64,000 bases of DNA from positions 1,178,001 to 1,242,000 of the forward strand of contig NZ_AP025245.1 of the NCBI RefSeq assembly GCF_021655615.1, in the 5' to 3' direction. The position numbers and the translations under genes were made by a program. This stretch comes from Acidianus sp. HS-5 (GTDB lineage: Archaea; Thermoproteota; Thermoprotei_A; Sulfolobales; Sulfolobaceae). The notes below the pieces were generated by a model. That model made no database searches. It had not been told where the DNA came from and saw nothing but the letters and a program-made list of their open reading frames with translations. This document shows, in pieces, positions 36,357-44,777 of this stretch. The number at the start of each line of letters is the position of its first letter. Position 1 is the first letter of the stretch.

Positions 36357-37743
36357 TGTTCTTTAAGGCATATGCGGTATATCCCATTTTTTTAAGTCTA
36401 TACGCAAGATCTCCGCTGACCACTCCTTTTTCGCAATAGAGTATGTATGTTTTGTCTTTACCGCTCTTTAGAACGAAATCCATAACATTCCAAGGATCTA
36501 GTCTTATAGCACTGGGTAAATGGTTCTTTTTATACTCCTCTTCTTTTCTAAGATCAATAATAATTGTGTTTTGTAATGATTCTGGTAATTTATTTAAGTA
36601 AACTATGTATTCTTCTTTTTTCTTCTTTTTTATTTCGCTTTCCTTCACAGTATCTTCAATTGCTTCCTTTAATATCTCATCGATTTTTTCTATTTCCTCT
36701 ATACTGACTTTGGTTCTAGGTTTGTGAGAAAATATTGCACAGTATTCTGGAACTTTAGTTGAAAGCTCGAACGTTCCTATTTCCATTGCGAGCTTTACTA
36801 TATCATCCTTATCAAAGCCTATTAGTGGTCTAAGAAAGAGTTTATCTATCTTATACTGAAGCCCACTAAGGACTGAGAGTGTTTGAGACGAAACTTGGCC
36901 TAAAGATTCACCAGTAACTATGGACTTAGCTCCTATCCTATTAGCGTAATTAGTTGCTATTAAATACAATGCTCTTTTGAATGCAACAGACCAAAGCCTA
37001 ACATCGACTTTTTTCATTATTACTTCCATTATTTTTCCGCAATCCACTATGAACACTTGAGGAGTGTAACCTTGAGACCATTCTTTTATCTTATCTACTA
37101 CTTTCAATATCATACTCAAATTGTTAGGGCCAGATATATTGCAGTGAAGTATATCTAATGCGACGCCTCTTTTCATTATCATCCATGAAGCCACTGGAGA
37201 ATCTATACCGCCAGATACTAACGCTAGAGCTTTTCCTTCGGATCCTAAAGGCAATCCCCCAGGTCCTTTAATAATCTCGTCATAAAAGTAAGCTTCATTT
37301 TGTCTTATTTCTACAAATACTTCTACTTCCGGATTTTCTAAATCAACTTTGCCCTGAAATCTATCTGCTATTCTTGCTGCTGCTTCTATTGAAGTGAAAT
37401 CATGTTTTCCTACTCTTCTGACTCTTACTGCAAACTTTTTCCCATCTACCTTCTTACTCCATAATTTTTCTGCAAAATTTGTTATTTCATTTAAACTTTG
37501 GAAAGTTATCTTCTCTGCAGGGCTTACAGATTTTACTCCGAATACTTTAGAAGAGGAAATTTTTAGACAATCTACGTTACCATCAAGGTATATCCTTCCT
37601 TGGCCTTTTTCTACTTTTACTTCGCCACAGTTAAAGTAGTTTGCAGAAGCCCTCAGATTGGAAATCAACAAATTCTCTAATTTTTTCCTCACTATATTGC
37701 TCTTTACTCCTATTTCGTCATACCTTACTATTAGAAGTTTCAC
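36340..37743 (-). CDS. thiI: ThiI-type tRNA 4-thiouridine synthetase with rhodanese domain
   Basis: 467 residues. N-terminal ferredoxin-like/THUMP region, PP-loop SGGIDSPVASW (177-187) that adenylates U8, a conserved Cys in VPEYCAIFSHKPRT (near 344), and a C-terminal rhodanese domain (about 385-467) with catalytic Cys437 in YILYCEKGVVSG. Having the rhodanese domain implies persulfide transfer as in E. coli, not the iron-sulfur route of methanogens. A Lys-rich linker joins the domains. Start GTG, TATA-like gttttaagttc at 37766-37774. Confidence 0.92.
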   Translation of the reverse strand: MKLLIVRYDEIGVKSNIVRKKLENLLISNLRASANYFNCGEVKVEKGQGRIYLDGNVDCLKISSSKVFGVKSVSPAEKITFQSLNEITNFAEKLWSKKVDGKKFAVRVRRVGKHDFTSIEAAARIADRFQGKVDLENPEVEVFVEIRQNEAYFYDEIIKGPGGLPLGSEGKALALVSGGIDSPVASWMIMKRGVALDILHCNISGPNNLSMILKVVDKIKEWSQGYTPQVFIVDCGKIMEVIMKKVDVRLWSVAFKRALYLIATNYANRIGAKSIVTGESLGQVSSQTLSVLSGLQYKIDKLFLRPLIGFDKDDIVKLAMEIGTFELSTKVPEYCAIFSHKPRTKVSIEEIEKIDEILKEAIEDTVKESEIKKKKKEEYIVYLNKLPESLQNTIIIDLRKEEEYKKNHLPSAIRLDPWNVMDFVLKSGKDKTYILYCEKGVVSGDLAYRLKKMGYTAYALKNTMLTA

Positions 37744-37843
37744 TTGTTAAACTTCGTGTTGAACTTAAAACGATTTTCTCAAATAATTTTATCTTAACGG
37801 AGGCGTTCGGCAAAAAATCTTTAAACAAACGTCCAAGGGCAAT

Positions 37844-38182
37844 TTATACTACTAAGTCGGCTATCTTAATCATGTTTAAGTGTTCATTCCATAATTTCTC
37901 ATCTTTTCCATTCTTTAGTTTCCTTACTACAACTATATTACAACTGTTTGAGAGAAAGCATATGCCCGTAATCAACCCTTAAGATTTCTTGGTTCTTCCT
38001 CTTTATTTTTTCTCTGACGAGATCAAGGTCTCTACAATTTACTCTCCTTACATAATAGCGAATCCGTTCATTATTCTCCTCTATTACATCAATTAGAAAT
38101 TATCTTTTAGAAAATTCCTCTCTATATTTTCTGATTTTTCAACATGAAAACCAAGATCTTCTACAACGTCGTCAATTTTCAT
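37844..38182 (-). pseudogene. Frameshifted small gene (two shifts)
   Basis: Three consecutive minus-strand frames read as one protein of about 110 residues: MKIDDVVEDLGFHVEKSE... (38182 to about 38097), then FLIDVIEENNERIRYYVRRV... (to 37938), then IVVVRKLKNGKDEKLWNEHL... ending at 37844. Frame changes fall near 38097 and 37937. Codon use and charge look coding throughout, so it was or is a gene. It lies 11-47 bases downstream of the SWIM gene in the same direction. Family not recognised; sequencing errors are an alternative. Confidence 0.5.
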
Positions 38183-38228
38183 CCAATGTATTGTATGAAC
38201 AGTGAAATCTAAATGTTATTACTCAAAA

Positions 38229-38456
38229 TCATCTTTTTATTGAATTCTCGTTTCTTTTTACATGAGCCATATAAAACAAATATAACTTCACGGCATGAGG
38301 ACAAAGAGTACTTCCGCAATTGCATTCACTTTCAACCATTTTGCTGTTTATTACTCTTATTCTAACTTTATAGAATCCTACAATGCATTTTGCTGGTACC
38401 AAGCCTTCAATTATCTTACCGTTAGGAGTGTCTTTGATATTAAGGATTTTAGTCAT
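38229..38456 (-). CDS. Small SWIM-type zinc finger protein
   Basis: 75 residues. The C-terminal half contains ESECNCGSTLCPHAVKLYL (43-61), a CxC...CxH arrangement that defines a SWIM zinc finger. The N-terminal part is a short beta sheet (KCIVGFYKVRIRVINSK) typical of SWIM domains, so the protein is essentially one domain. SWIM domains bind DNA or proteins, in archaea often near Sws1/Shu-type recombination mediators. It lies between a COQ7-like gene and a broken gene, same strand. Confidence 0.78.
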   Translation of the reverse strand: MTKILNIKDTPNGKIIEGLVPAKCIVGFYKVRIRVINSKMVESECNCGSTLCPHAVKLYLFYMAHVKRNENSIKR

Positions 38457-38471
38457 AAGTATAATCTTGTG

Positions 38472-38813
38472 CTATACATTCATATGCTTTTTCTCTTCTT
38501 CCAATATTTTCTTTATATCTTCATCAATTGCAAAATTTCTCTCATAAAATTTAATTGCATTGTTCTCCACGAATCTTACTACTTTCTTAACTACGTTAAA
38601 ACCTAATAATGAAGTCAAAATTCCGAATACAAAAAGTGCGTAGTAAGTTGGTTTTTCTAAAATAGATCTTTTATAATTTCTAAAGTAATTCCAATGGGAC
38701 ACTTCATTCTCAAACGCTTCTCTAAAATGAGAATTTTTGTATCTAACATAATATGCCTTAGCTAATCCAGAAGCTCCTGCTTCACCTAGTAATGCTAGAA
38801 GGTATTTATCCAT
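38472..38813 (-). CDS. Miniature COQ7-like di-iron protein
   Basis: 113 residues. The ligand pattern of the COQ7/ferritin-like di-iron fold is complete: E11, E37 with H40 (ENEVSH), E83 (FVENNAIKFYE) and E107 with H110 (EEEKKH). GEAGASGLAKAYY at 10-22 and KPTYYALFVFGILTSLLG (54-71) match the COQ7 helices. Normal COQ7 is about 170-220 residues, so this one is reduced to the core. The central hydrophobic segment may sit in the membrane. Quinone hydroxylation, or oxygen or peroxide handling, is possible. Same-strand SWIM gene 15 bases downstream. Confidence 0.65.
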   Translation of the reverse strand: MDKYLLALLGEAGASGLAKAYYVRYKNSHFREAFENEVSHWNYFRNYKRSILEKPTYYALFVFGILTSLLGFNVVKKVVRFVENNAIKFYERNFAIDEDIKKILEEEKKHMNV

Positions 38814-38959
38814 AGATATTCTTTCTCATGAGATAAAAAATAATTTTAGTAAACAGTATTTACAGCTTGTATATATCTAGTAAGCTTAGGATGTCCTTTT
38901 TGCTAAGATATATTTGGAAAAGAATTATAACATACAAAGCTAAGATATATATGATATAA

Positions 38960-39250
38960 ATGGAGATTACAATCTTTGATAAAGACTTACAAAGGAGAAT
39001 TAATGATGCTATATACGGAGTAAGTATTTTGGCGTTGTCTCACAAGTATGCGAGAAAGGATCTATTAAAACTAAGGAATGAACTTAAAAATCTTAAAAAG
39101 ATGATAAATAAGGATTATATCTCGTACGAGGATACTATTACTATTAAGGGAGAATTCGGAGTTATATTATTTTCTCTATCGATTTTGGCACAGAAATACA
39201 AGAAAATTAAAGCCGAACTTGACTATATTCAAGATTTACTCCTGTCTTAA
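38960..39250 (+). CDS. Small helical hypothetical protein
   Basis: 96 residues, strongly helical and Lys/Leu-rich, no membrane segment and no recognised motif. Runs such as YARKDLLKLRNELKNLKKMI and KYKKIKAELDYIQDLLL could form a coiled coil. TATA-like aattataac near 38922-38930 is at a reasonable distance. A 12-base direct repeat GCTAAGATATAT (38902 and 38939) lies in its promoter region. Confidence 0.55.
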   Translation: MEITIFDKDLQRRINDAIYGVSILALSHKYARKDLLKLRNELKNLKKMINKDYISYEDTITIKGEFGVILFSLSILAQKYKKIKAELDYIQDLLLS

Positions 39251-39375
39251 TTTTATATTTTTAATTTTTAGTTTCTACATTTAAAAAGTATTGGGAAAAT
39301 ACGTCGTTTCTTTTTTATGTTTTCAAACTTATATTTATGAAAAGCTTATAGGATAATGTTTATAAATATATTATT

Positions 39376-40242
39376 GTGCTGTATTACCTTATAGAAGTAA
39401 TATTATCTGCTCTAGGCTTTTACATGGGGAGTGAGTTGATTGTAAGAGGAGGTAAAGAAATAATACACCAAGGTTTCATGCTTGGAGCTCTTTCGGCTCT
39501 GCCAGAGTTAATAGTTTTAAGTAACCTACTCTTTCACAGAAATTTTTATCTAGCTTTGTCTTCATTCTTCGTAACTACGCTTACAATTTATACACTGGGT
39601 ATAGCAATAGTAAGCGTATCAGTTTTCCTAAAATGGAGGAAAAGGAGAATCAGTATTGCTAATTTTAAAGAAAGGAGAATTATTCTAGTAATAATAGGAA
39701 TTTTAATATCAATTTTTATATTACAAAAAATAAATCTTGCAATAGGTATTGCTTCTCTATTCATTTTGAGTTATTATCTAATATTCAGACTTCATGACGT
39801 TAATCTTTCTACTAAGCCCTTACTTTTCATGATCTTCGGAATAATTATTCTTTGGATTTCTTCAAATAATTTAGTTTCAGTTGCTTCAAAGTTCTTGCCT
39901 CAGTGGGCTTTCACTGTTTTCCTATTGCCTATTGCGCTAAATATTCAGGATATAATAGTTGCAATAAAAGGGAGTTTATTAAGCCCAGAAATAGGTTCTC
40001 AAATGACCTTAAGCTTTATAGTTGAGACTATAATCTTGAGTTCTTTTACCTTAAGTTTAGTTGGATTTTTAGGAGGAATTGAAGGAGTGTTCATAGGTAT
40101 TAATTATTCTCTCTTATCTTTAATACTAGTCAGTCTTATAATGTTCATGCTCTTTAATAATAATAATCTCTCCATAAAGGAGAGCGTAGTATTACTAGCA
40201 ATGTACTCCTTAGTTCCAATATCAATCTTACTTCATGCCTAA
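39376..40242 (+). CDS. Membrane protein, degenerate cation exchanger-like
   Basis: 288 residues with about ten membrane segments. The N-terminal GSELIVRGGKEIIHQGFMLGALSALPELIV (18-47) echoes the alpha-1 repeat of Na+/Ca2+ exchangers (G-S...G....G..iSALPE), and ALNIQDIIVAIKGSLLSPEIGSQMT echoes the second repeat, but several ion-binding residues differ. It may be a divergent CaCA transporter or an uncharacterised relative. Start GTG with TATA-like cttatagg at about 39344-39351. Overlaps the convergent AAA gene by 4 bases. Confidence 0.5.
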   Translation: MLYYLIEVILSALGFYMGSELIVRGGKEIIHQGFMLGALSALPELIVLSNLLFHRNFYLALSSFFVTTLTIYTLGIAIVSVSVFLKWRKRRISIANFKERRIILVIIGILISIFILQKINLAIGIASLFILSYYLIFRLHDVNLSTKPLLFMIFGIIILWISSNNLVSVASKFLPQWAFTVFLLPIALNIQDIIVAIKGSLLSPEIGSQMTLSFIVETIILSSFTLSLVGFLGGIEGVFIGINYSLLSLILVSLIMFMLFNNNNLSIKESVVLLAMYSLVPISILLHA

Positions 40243-42002
40243 AGCCTAGGCTTAAAGCTTTCGTACATCTTGAGTGTTTCCTCTGTAACACTTGGTTTTA
40301 CTTTTTCCAGGACCTTTGTAAAATCATCCATAGTAACTTCAGTTCTAAGGGTGTTAGTCATGGAAGCTTCCTTAAGTAAATTCCTCCTTATTTCATCTAC
40401 TATTAATTTCAAGTCTGCAGGAGTATAATTTTCTGTAATTTTAGCAACTTTCTCTATAACTTTTTCATCAACTTGTAATCCCTTAACTAGCACATTGAGA
40501 ACTTTTATTCTTCCATCATAATCCGGCGGAGGTACGTAAATTATTTTATCAATTCTTCCGGGTCTTAGAATCGCTGGATCTAAATCCCAAGGCCTATTCG
40601 TGGCTCCAACAAGTATAATATCATCAGTTTCTCTTATTCCGTCTATTTGAGTCAGCAGTTCAGTTAAAGCATTTCTCCATTCATTAAACATTCTATTCTT
40701 TGCTATCATATCTATTTCATCAATGAAAATTACTGCAGGAGAATTATCCCTTGCTATGTTAAATTTCTCTGCTATAACTTCTGGAGCTTTAAATTGAGCT
40801 GATGCAATTTCTTCTCCAGACAAGATTATGAAAGAAGCTTTCAATTCATTTGCCATAGCCTTAGCGATACTCGTCTTACCTGTCCCCGGAGGCCCGTAAA
40901 GTAGCATTCCTTTTACTGGCTTTATACCTAGTTTCTCAGCGAATTCCTTGTTTTTTATTGGCAATTCTATGGATTCTCTTATGATCTCTTTAACTTTTTC
41001 TAGGTCTCCTAAATTATCCCATGTAACATCAGGAACTCCGAAAGGTTTCTCTAGTATCTTTTCCCTTGAATATTTTTTAGCTAAATTCTCAAATTTTATT
41101 AAGGTAGATATTTTTACTGACGGTTTGAAATTCTCTATGAATCTTAGGTAATCTTCTGTTATAGGATTCTGTATTTTAGATTTAACTTCATCCACAATTA
41201 GTTTAATATCCGCTGGAGAAAATCTTTCAGATCTTCTAGCCAGAAGCTTATAATCTATATTGGGATCTTTAATATACCCCATCCATATTTCTTTCCTACT
41301 TTCTTCATCGGGCAACGGAACATGAATTACCTCATCAAATCTTCCTGGCCTTAGGAATGCCTCATCAATTTCTTGAGGTAGATTAGTTGTGCCTATAATA
41401 AGGATTTTATCTCCTTTATCGTGAAATTCTTGAATTCTATTTAAGAGAATATTTATTAGTCTATGTGTAACCTCGTGTACGTCGCTTTCCCTATTCATTG
41501 TAAAGCTGTCAATTTCATCAATGAAAAGTACTGCAGGTTGGTTTGATTCAACTTTATCAAGAAACGAAGTTAGTAAAATCTCACTTTCACCATACCATTT
41601 ACTCAGCACATCAGAAGCATTTAACTGGAAGAAGTTCCATCCCAATTTATTTGCAATAGCCTTTGCCAGGCTGGTTTTTCCAGTCCCAGGTGGACCGAAG
41701 AGTACTATACCGTAAGTCTTACCTTTTTTGACTTCTTCGGCAATTTCTCCTAATCTCTCCTTTACGTCTTTTAGGTCGTATAAATCTTCCAACCTTATGT
41801 TCGGCACGTATTTGATGACTTTCTTATGCCTATTAGCTATTCTGTTTGCTCTCATCATCATTAAGATAAACAGGAAAGGCACTATGAAGAATAAGATTTG
41901 TAGTATTTCTATTGCAAGCTGAAGTGCACTAGAGACGCTCACAAATTCTATATGTCTTCCAAAAGGATAAACCTTGCGTATTATTTTTAAAGAATGAGTC
42001 AT
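40239..42002 (-). CDS. Membrane-anchored double AAA+ ATPase
   Basis: 587 residues. A single hydrophobic helix at about 27-49 is followed by two AAA+ modules, with Walker A at 103-110 and 370-377 (both GPPGTGKTS) and Walker B FIDEID in both. RPGRFDE and RPGRIDK give the arginine-finger/sensor regions. This resembles Cdc48/VAT-type unfoldases but lacks the N-domain and instead carries an N-terminal membrane anchor, like FtsH without its protease. It probably extracts or remodels membrane proteins. Confidence 0.85.
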   Translation of the reverse strand: MTHSLKIIRKVYPFGRHIEFVSVSSALQLAIEILQILFFIVPFLFILMMMRANRIANRHKKVIKYVPNIRLEDLYDLKDVKERLGEIAEEVKKGKTYGIVLFGPPGTGKTSLAKAIANKLGWNFFQLNASDVLSKWYGESEILLTSFLDKVESNQPAVLFIDEIDSFTMNRESDVHEVTHRLINILLNRIQEFHDKGDKILIIGTTNLPQEIDEAFLRPGRFDEVIHVPLPDEESRKEIWMGYIKDPNIDYKLLARRSERFSPADIKLIVDEVKSKIQNPITEDYLRFIENFKPSVKISTLIKFENLAKKYSREKILEKPFGVPDVTWDNLGDLEKVKEIIRESIELPIKNKEFAEKLGIKPVKGMLLYGPPGTGKTSIAKAMANELKASFIILSGEEIASAQFKAPEVIAEKFNIARDNSPAVIFIDEIDMIAKNRMFNEWRNALTELLTQIDGIRETDDIILVGATNRPWDLDPAILRPGRIDKIIYVPPPDYDGRIKVLNVLVKGLQVDEKVIEKVAKITENYTPADLKLIVDEIRRNLLKEASMTNTLRTEVTMDDFTKVLEKVKPSVTEETLKMYESFKPRL

Positions 42003-42055
42003 CTAAATCCTTTAAGTATAAGAATTCTTTTTAATCTCTACTTTGTAATTAACAT

Positions 42056-43414
42056 ATGATAGTTGATGTTCTAATAGCTGGAGCAGGAGGAGCCGGTTAC
42101 CCTGCGGCATTTAGGTTAAATAAGGCAGGTTTAAAAGTAGCAATGGCAGACCCTAAAGGAGAGTTAGGAGGTAATTGCTTATATCAGGGCTGTGTGCCGT
42201 CTAAAACTATGAGGGAGTTGGCTCACCTTTATTTGAGGGCAAGAAAACTGTTAGGCTTTAATGAAGTAGTTTCGTTTGAAAAAGTTCAAGATCACAAGGA
42301 CTTTGTTCAAGAAACCAGATTTAAGCAACATAAACAAGAGTTGTCAGAGACTTCAGTGGATTTTTACAAAGGAGAAGTAGAAATTATAGATAATCATCAT
42401 GCAATTATTAAAGGAGAAAAAGATGCACAGATAGAGTACAAGTACCTTATCTTAGCTAGTGGGAGTGGACCATTCGTGCCGAGGTTTCCAGGCTCAGAAT
42501 ATTGTATAACTAGTGATGATCTTTACAAGTACAAGACTTCTATAAGGAAATTACCCAAGGAAATGGTAATAATAGGTGGAGGTTACATTGCTCTAGAGAC
42601 TGCATCAATTATGAACGTTCTAGGTACTAAAGTTCATGTATTGGTTAGGTCAGACAGAGTTCTTAGAGGACTGGATACAAGGTTAGTTTCATCTTTACTT
42701 TCAATGTTAGATAAGAATATAGACATTAAGTTTAACTCTCCAGTCATTGAAGTACAAAAGGTAGGAGAGAACGAATATAAAGTGATATATTCAGAGAAGT
42801 CCGAGAAGAAGGAAATTACAGCAGACTTAGTTATGTTAGCTACTGGCAGAAAGCCCGTATATCCTAAAGGAATAGAGAAACTCGGTTTAGCTATTGGAAG
42901 GAGTGGTGTAATGGTTGATGAGACTATAGTGAGTAGTGTAAAAAACGTTTATGCTCCAGGAGATGTTAACGGTAGATCGATGTTCTTCCATTCAGCAGTA
43001 AGGCAATCCTTAGTTGCAGCCCATAATATACTTGCAGGGACTCCTATAGATTACATGGATTTTGAGAGTGTACCTAAATCCATATTTACAATTCCTTCAA
43101 TAGCTTATGTTGGGATCTTACCTGAGGAGGCTAAAAGGAGAGGAATAGAGATAGTAGAAGCGTCTTACCCATTAATTAAGGATTCGAGAGCGCAAATGTA
43201 TGATGAAGCAGAAGGTGAAATTAGATTATTCGTTGAAAGAGGATCTTTAAGGGTAATTGGAGGCTGGATAATAGGAATAGATGCACCAACAATGATAAAT
43301 GAAATAGGTACTGTAGTAGCAAACGGTTTAACAGCTAGGCAGATGGCTGATTATGCAGATCAACATCCGATGAGTAATGAAAGTATAAGTTATGCTGCAA
43401 GAAGTATATTTTAA
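42056..43414 (+). CDS. Dihydrolipoamide dehydrogenase-like flavoprotein
   Basis: 452 residues. FAD motif IAGAGGAGYPAAF (7-19), redox pair C41/C46 in GGNCLYQGCVPSK, NAD motif MVIIGGGYIALETASIM, second FAD motif VYAPGDVNGRSMF, and the C-terminal active-site base in DQHPMSNE. All are features of Lpd/mercuric reductase-class enzymes. No 2-oxoacid dehydrogenase subunits are nearby; instead a ferredoxin-dependent oxidoreductase follows. It may serve a glycine-cleavage or other dithiol system. Confidence 0.88.
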   Translation: MIVDVLIAGAGGAGYPAAFRLNKAGLKVAMADPKGELGGNCLYQGCVPSKTMRELAHLYLRARKLLGFNEVVSFEKVQDHKDFVQETRFKQHKQELSETSVDFYKGEVEIIDNHHAIIKGEKDAQIEYKYLILASGSGPFVPRFPGSEYCITSDDLYKYKTSIRKLPKEMVIIGGGYIALETASIMNVLGTKVHVLVRSDRVLRGLDTRLVSSLLSMLDKNIDIKFNSPVIEVQKVGENEYKVIYSEKSEKKEITADLVMLATGRKPVYPKGIEKLGLAIGRSGVMVDETIVSSVKNVYAPGDVNGRSMFFHSAVRQSLVAAHNILAGTPIDYMDFESVPKSIFTIPSIAYVGILPEEAKRRGIEIVEASYPLIKDSRAQMYDEAEGEIRLFVERGSLRVIGGWIIGIDAPTMINEIGTVVANGLTARQMADYADQHPMSNESISYAARSIF

Positions 43415-43424
43415 TAAAAAATTT

Positions 43425-43793
43425 TCATTTTGGCATATTCCTTGTTATTTTTTCTCTTATTTGAGGATCTACTTGCTCTAGTGCTTGAGTTAAGAATTTC
43501 ATATCTCTATCATGAAGCTCTTTAGGTAATTGAGATGATGCCTGCATTCTTAATTGTACGAATGCTTTTAAAACGTCGTCTGGTAACGTTGAAGCAAGCT
43601 TGAGGTTAGTTTTGCACAGATTTATGTAATCCTCGTCAGTAGCTTTTTCAGCCATTTCTTGTATTAGCGCTTTTAAGTTAGCTATTTTATCTTCATCTTT
43701 CATTTGGAGAAGTTGTTGAAACATTTTACCCATTGTTTCTTCTCTTTCCTTATCTGGCATTTTGGCTATTTGGAGAATAGAAAGTTGAGACAT
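43425..43793 (-). CDS. Hypothetical helical protein
   Basis: 122 residues, almost entirely helical, with many Met, Gln, Lys and Asp and no membrane segment. Not recognised. It is in the same direction as the 2-oxoacid oxidoreductase genes, but 70 bases beyond the beta subunit's end, so co-transcription is possible. Convergent with the Lpd-like gene, 10 bases apart. Confidence 0.65.
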   Translation of the reverse strand: MSQLSILQIAKMPDKEREETMGKMFQQLLQMKDEDKIANLKALIQEMAEKATDEDYINLCKTNLKLASTLPDDVLKAFVQLRMQASSQLPKELHDRDMKFLTQALEQVDPQIREKITRNMPK

Positions 43794-43862
43794 AAAATAA
43801 AAACAGACTTTAAAAGTTTTAAATCTTAATCATAAAAAACTTGTTAAAATTAATAAACCCCG

Positions 43863-44777
43863 TTAAATTCTCTTTGCCCTTACCAGGTCATCTATTTTAG
43901 TAGTAGCCTCACCATTTTTCTCTATTTCCTGTTTTGCTGGGTAATAATCAAGATAATTTGGTACATTTTGCATTATTCTCTCTTCGAATGTTGAAACTAA
44001 TTCATTCTCATAGAATATTCCAATAGGTATTTTATCTCCCCACTCGAAGGCTTTCAGTATTGCTCTTTCAAATTTAGTTTGTTGTTCAGCTTCGCTCTTT
44101 ACCTTTGGATCCCACGTTGGATCACTGTCTAGCTTGTAAATTCTCTTATCATACCATTCCTTAGTGTTTATATCATTATAAGTAGGACAAGGCTGTAGGA
44201 TATCTATGAAAGCTAAGCCTTTATGCTTTATTGCCTTAACCATTAAATCTTTAAGGTGCATTATGTCATATGCATATCCTCTAGCAACGAAAGTATAGCC
44301 TGAGGATAAAGCTACCGAGATCGGGTTTACTGCATCGTTTATATTAGGTCTTGGTAGAGACTTAGTTTTTTCACCTCTGTGGAGTGTAGGTGAAGCCTGA
44401 CCTTTAGTTAATCCATAAACTCCGTTATCGTGTATTATTACCGTCATGTCAATATTCCTCCTGCCTGCATTAACAAAATGTCCCATTCCTATTCCTAAGC
44501 CGTCTCCGTCTCCAATGTTCACTATTACTTCCAACGATGGATTAGATAGCTTTATCCCAGTAGCGTAAGCTATAGATCTTCCGTGAAGTGTGTGCACTCC
44601 TCCTATAGGTAATTGTATGAAGTGCGGTATCTTTCCAGAGCATCCTATTCCTGAAACTACTACAACTTTTTTAGGATCTATTCCTAGTTCCCTTATTGCC
44701 ATTTCTTCTGCTCTTAATATTCCAAAGTTTCCACAGCCGGGGCACCAATCCACAAATACGGGTTTACGCTCCTGCAC
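43863..44777 (-). CDS. 2-oxoacid:ferredoxin oxidoreductase, beta subunit
   Basis: 304 residues. CPGCGNFG with C12 and C15, then GIGCSGK (C46) and a later Cys in LQPCPTYN bind the iron-sulfur cluster; GDGDGLGIGMGHFVNAGRRN is the thiamin-pyrophosphate/Mg motif. It reduces ferredoxin while converting 2-oxoacids to acyl-CoA. Its start overlaps the stop of the alpha/gamma subunit by 14 bases. This heterodimeric form is the typical Sulfolobales OFOR, which can accept both pyruvate and 2-oxoglutarate. Confidence 0.93.
   Translation of the reverse strand: MQERKPVFVDWCPGCGNFGILRAEEMAIRELGIDPKKVVVVSGIGCSGKIPHFIQLPIGGVHTLHGRSIAYATGIKLSNPSLEVIVNIGDGDGLGIGMGHFVNAGRRNIDMTVIIHDNGVYGLTKGQASPTLHRGEKTKSLPRPNINDAVNPISVALSSGYTFVARGYAYDIMHLKDLMVKAIKHKGLAFIDILQPCPTYNDINTKEWYDKRIYKLDSDPTWDPKVKSEAEQQTKFERAILKAFEWGDKIPIGIFYENELVSTFEERIMQNVPNYLDYYPAKQEIEKNGEATTKIDDLVRAKRI

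Noticed and set aside
38902..38950. 12-base direct repeat GCTAAGATATAT as a possible integration site
   Set aside because: No integrase, tRNA end or composition change nearby; likely AT-rich coincidence.
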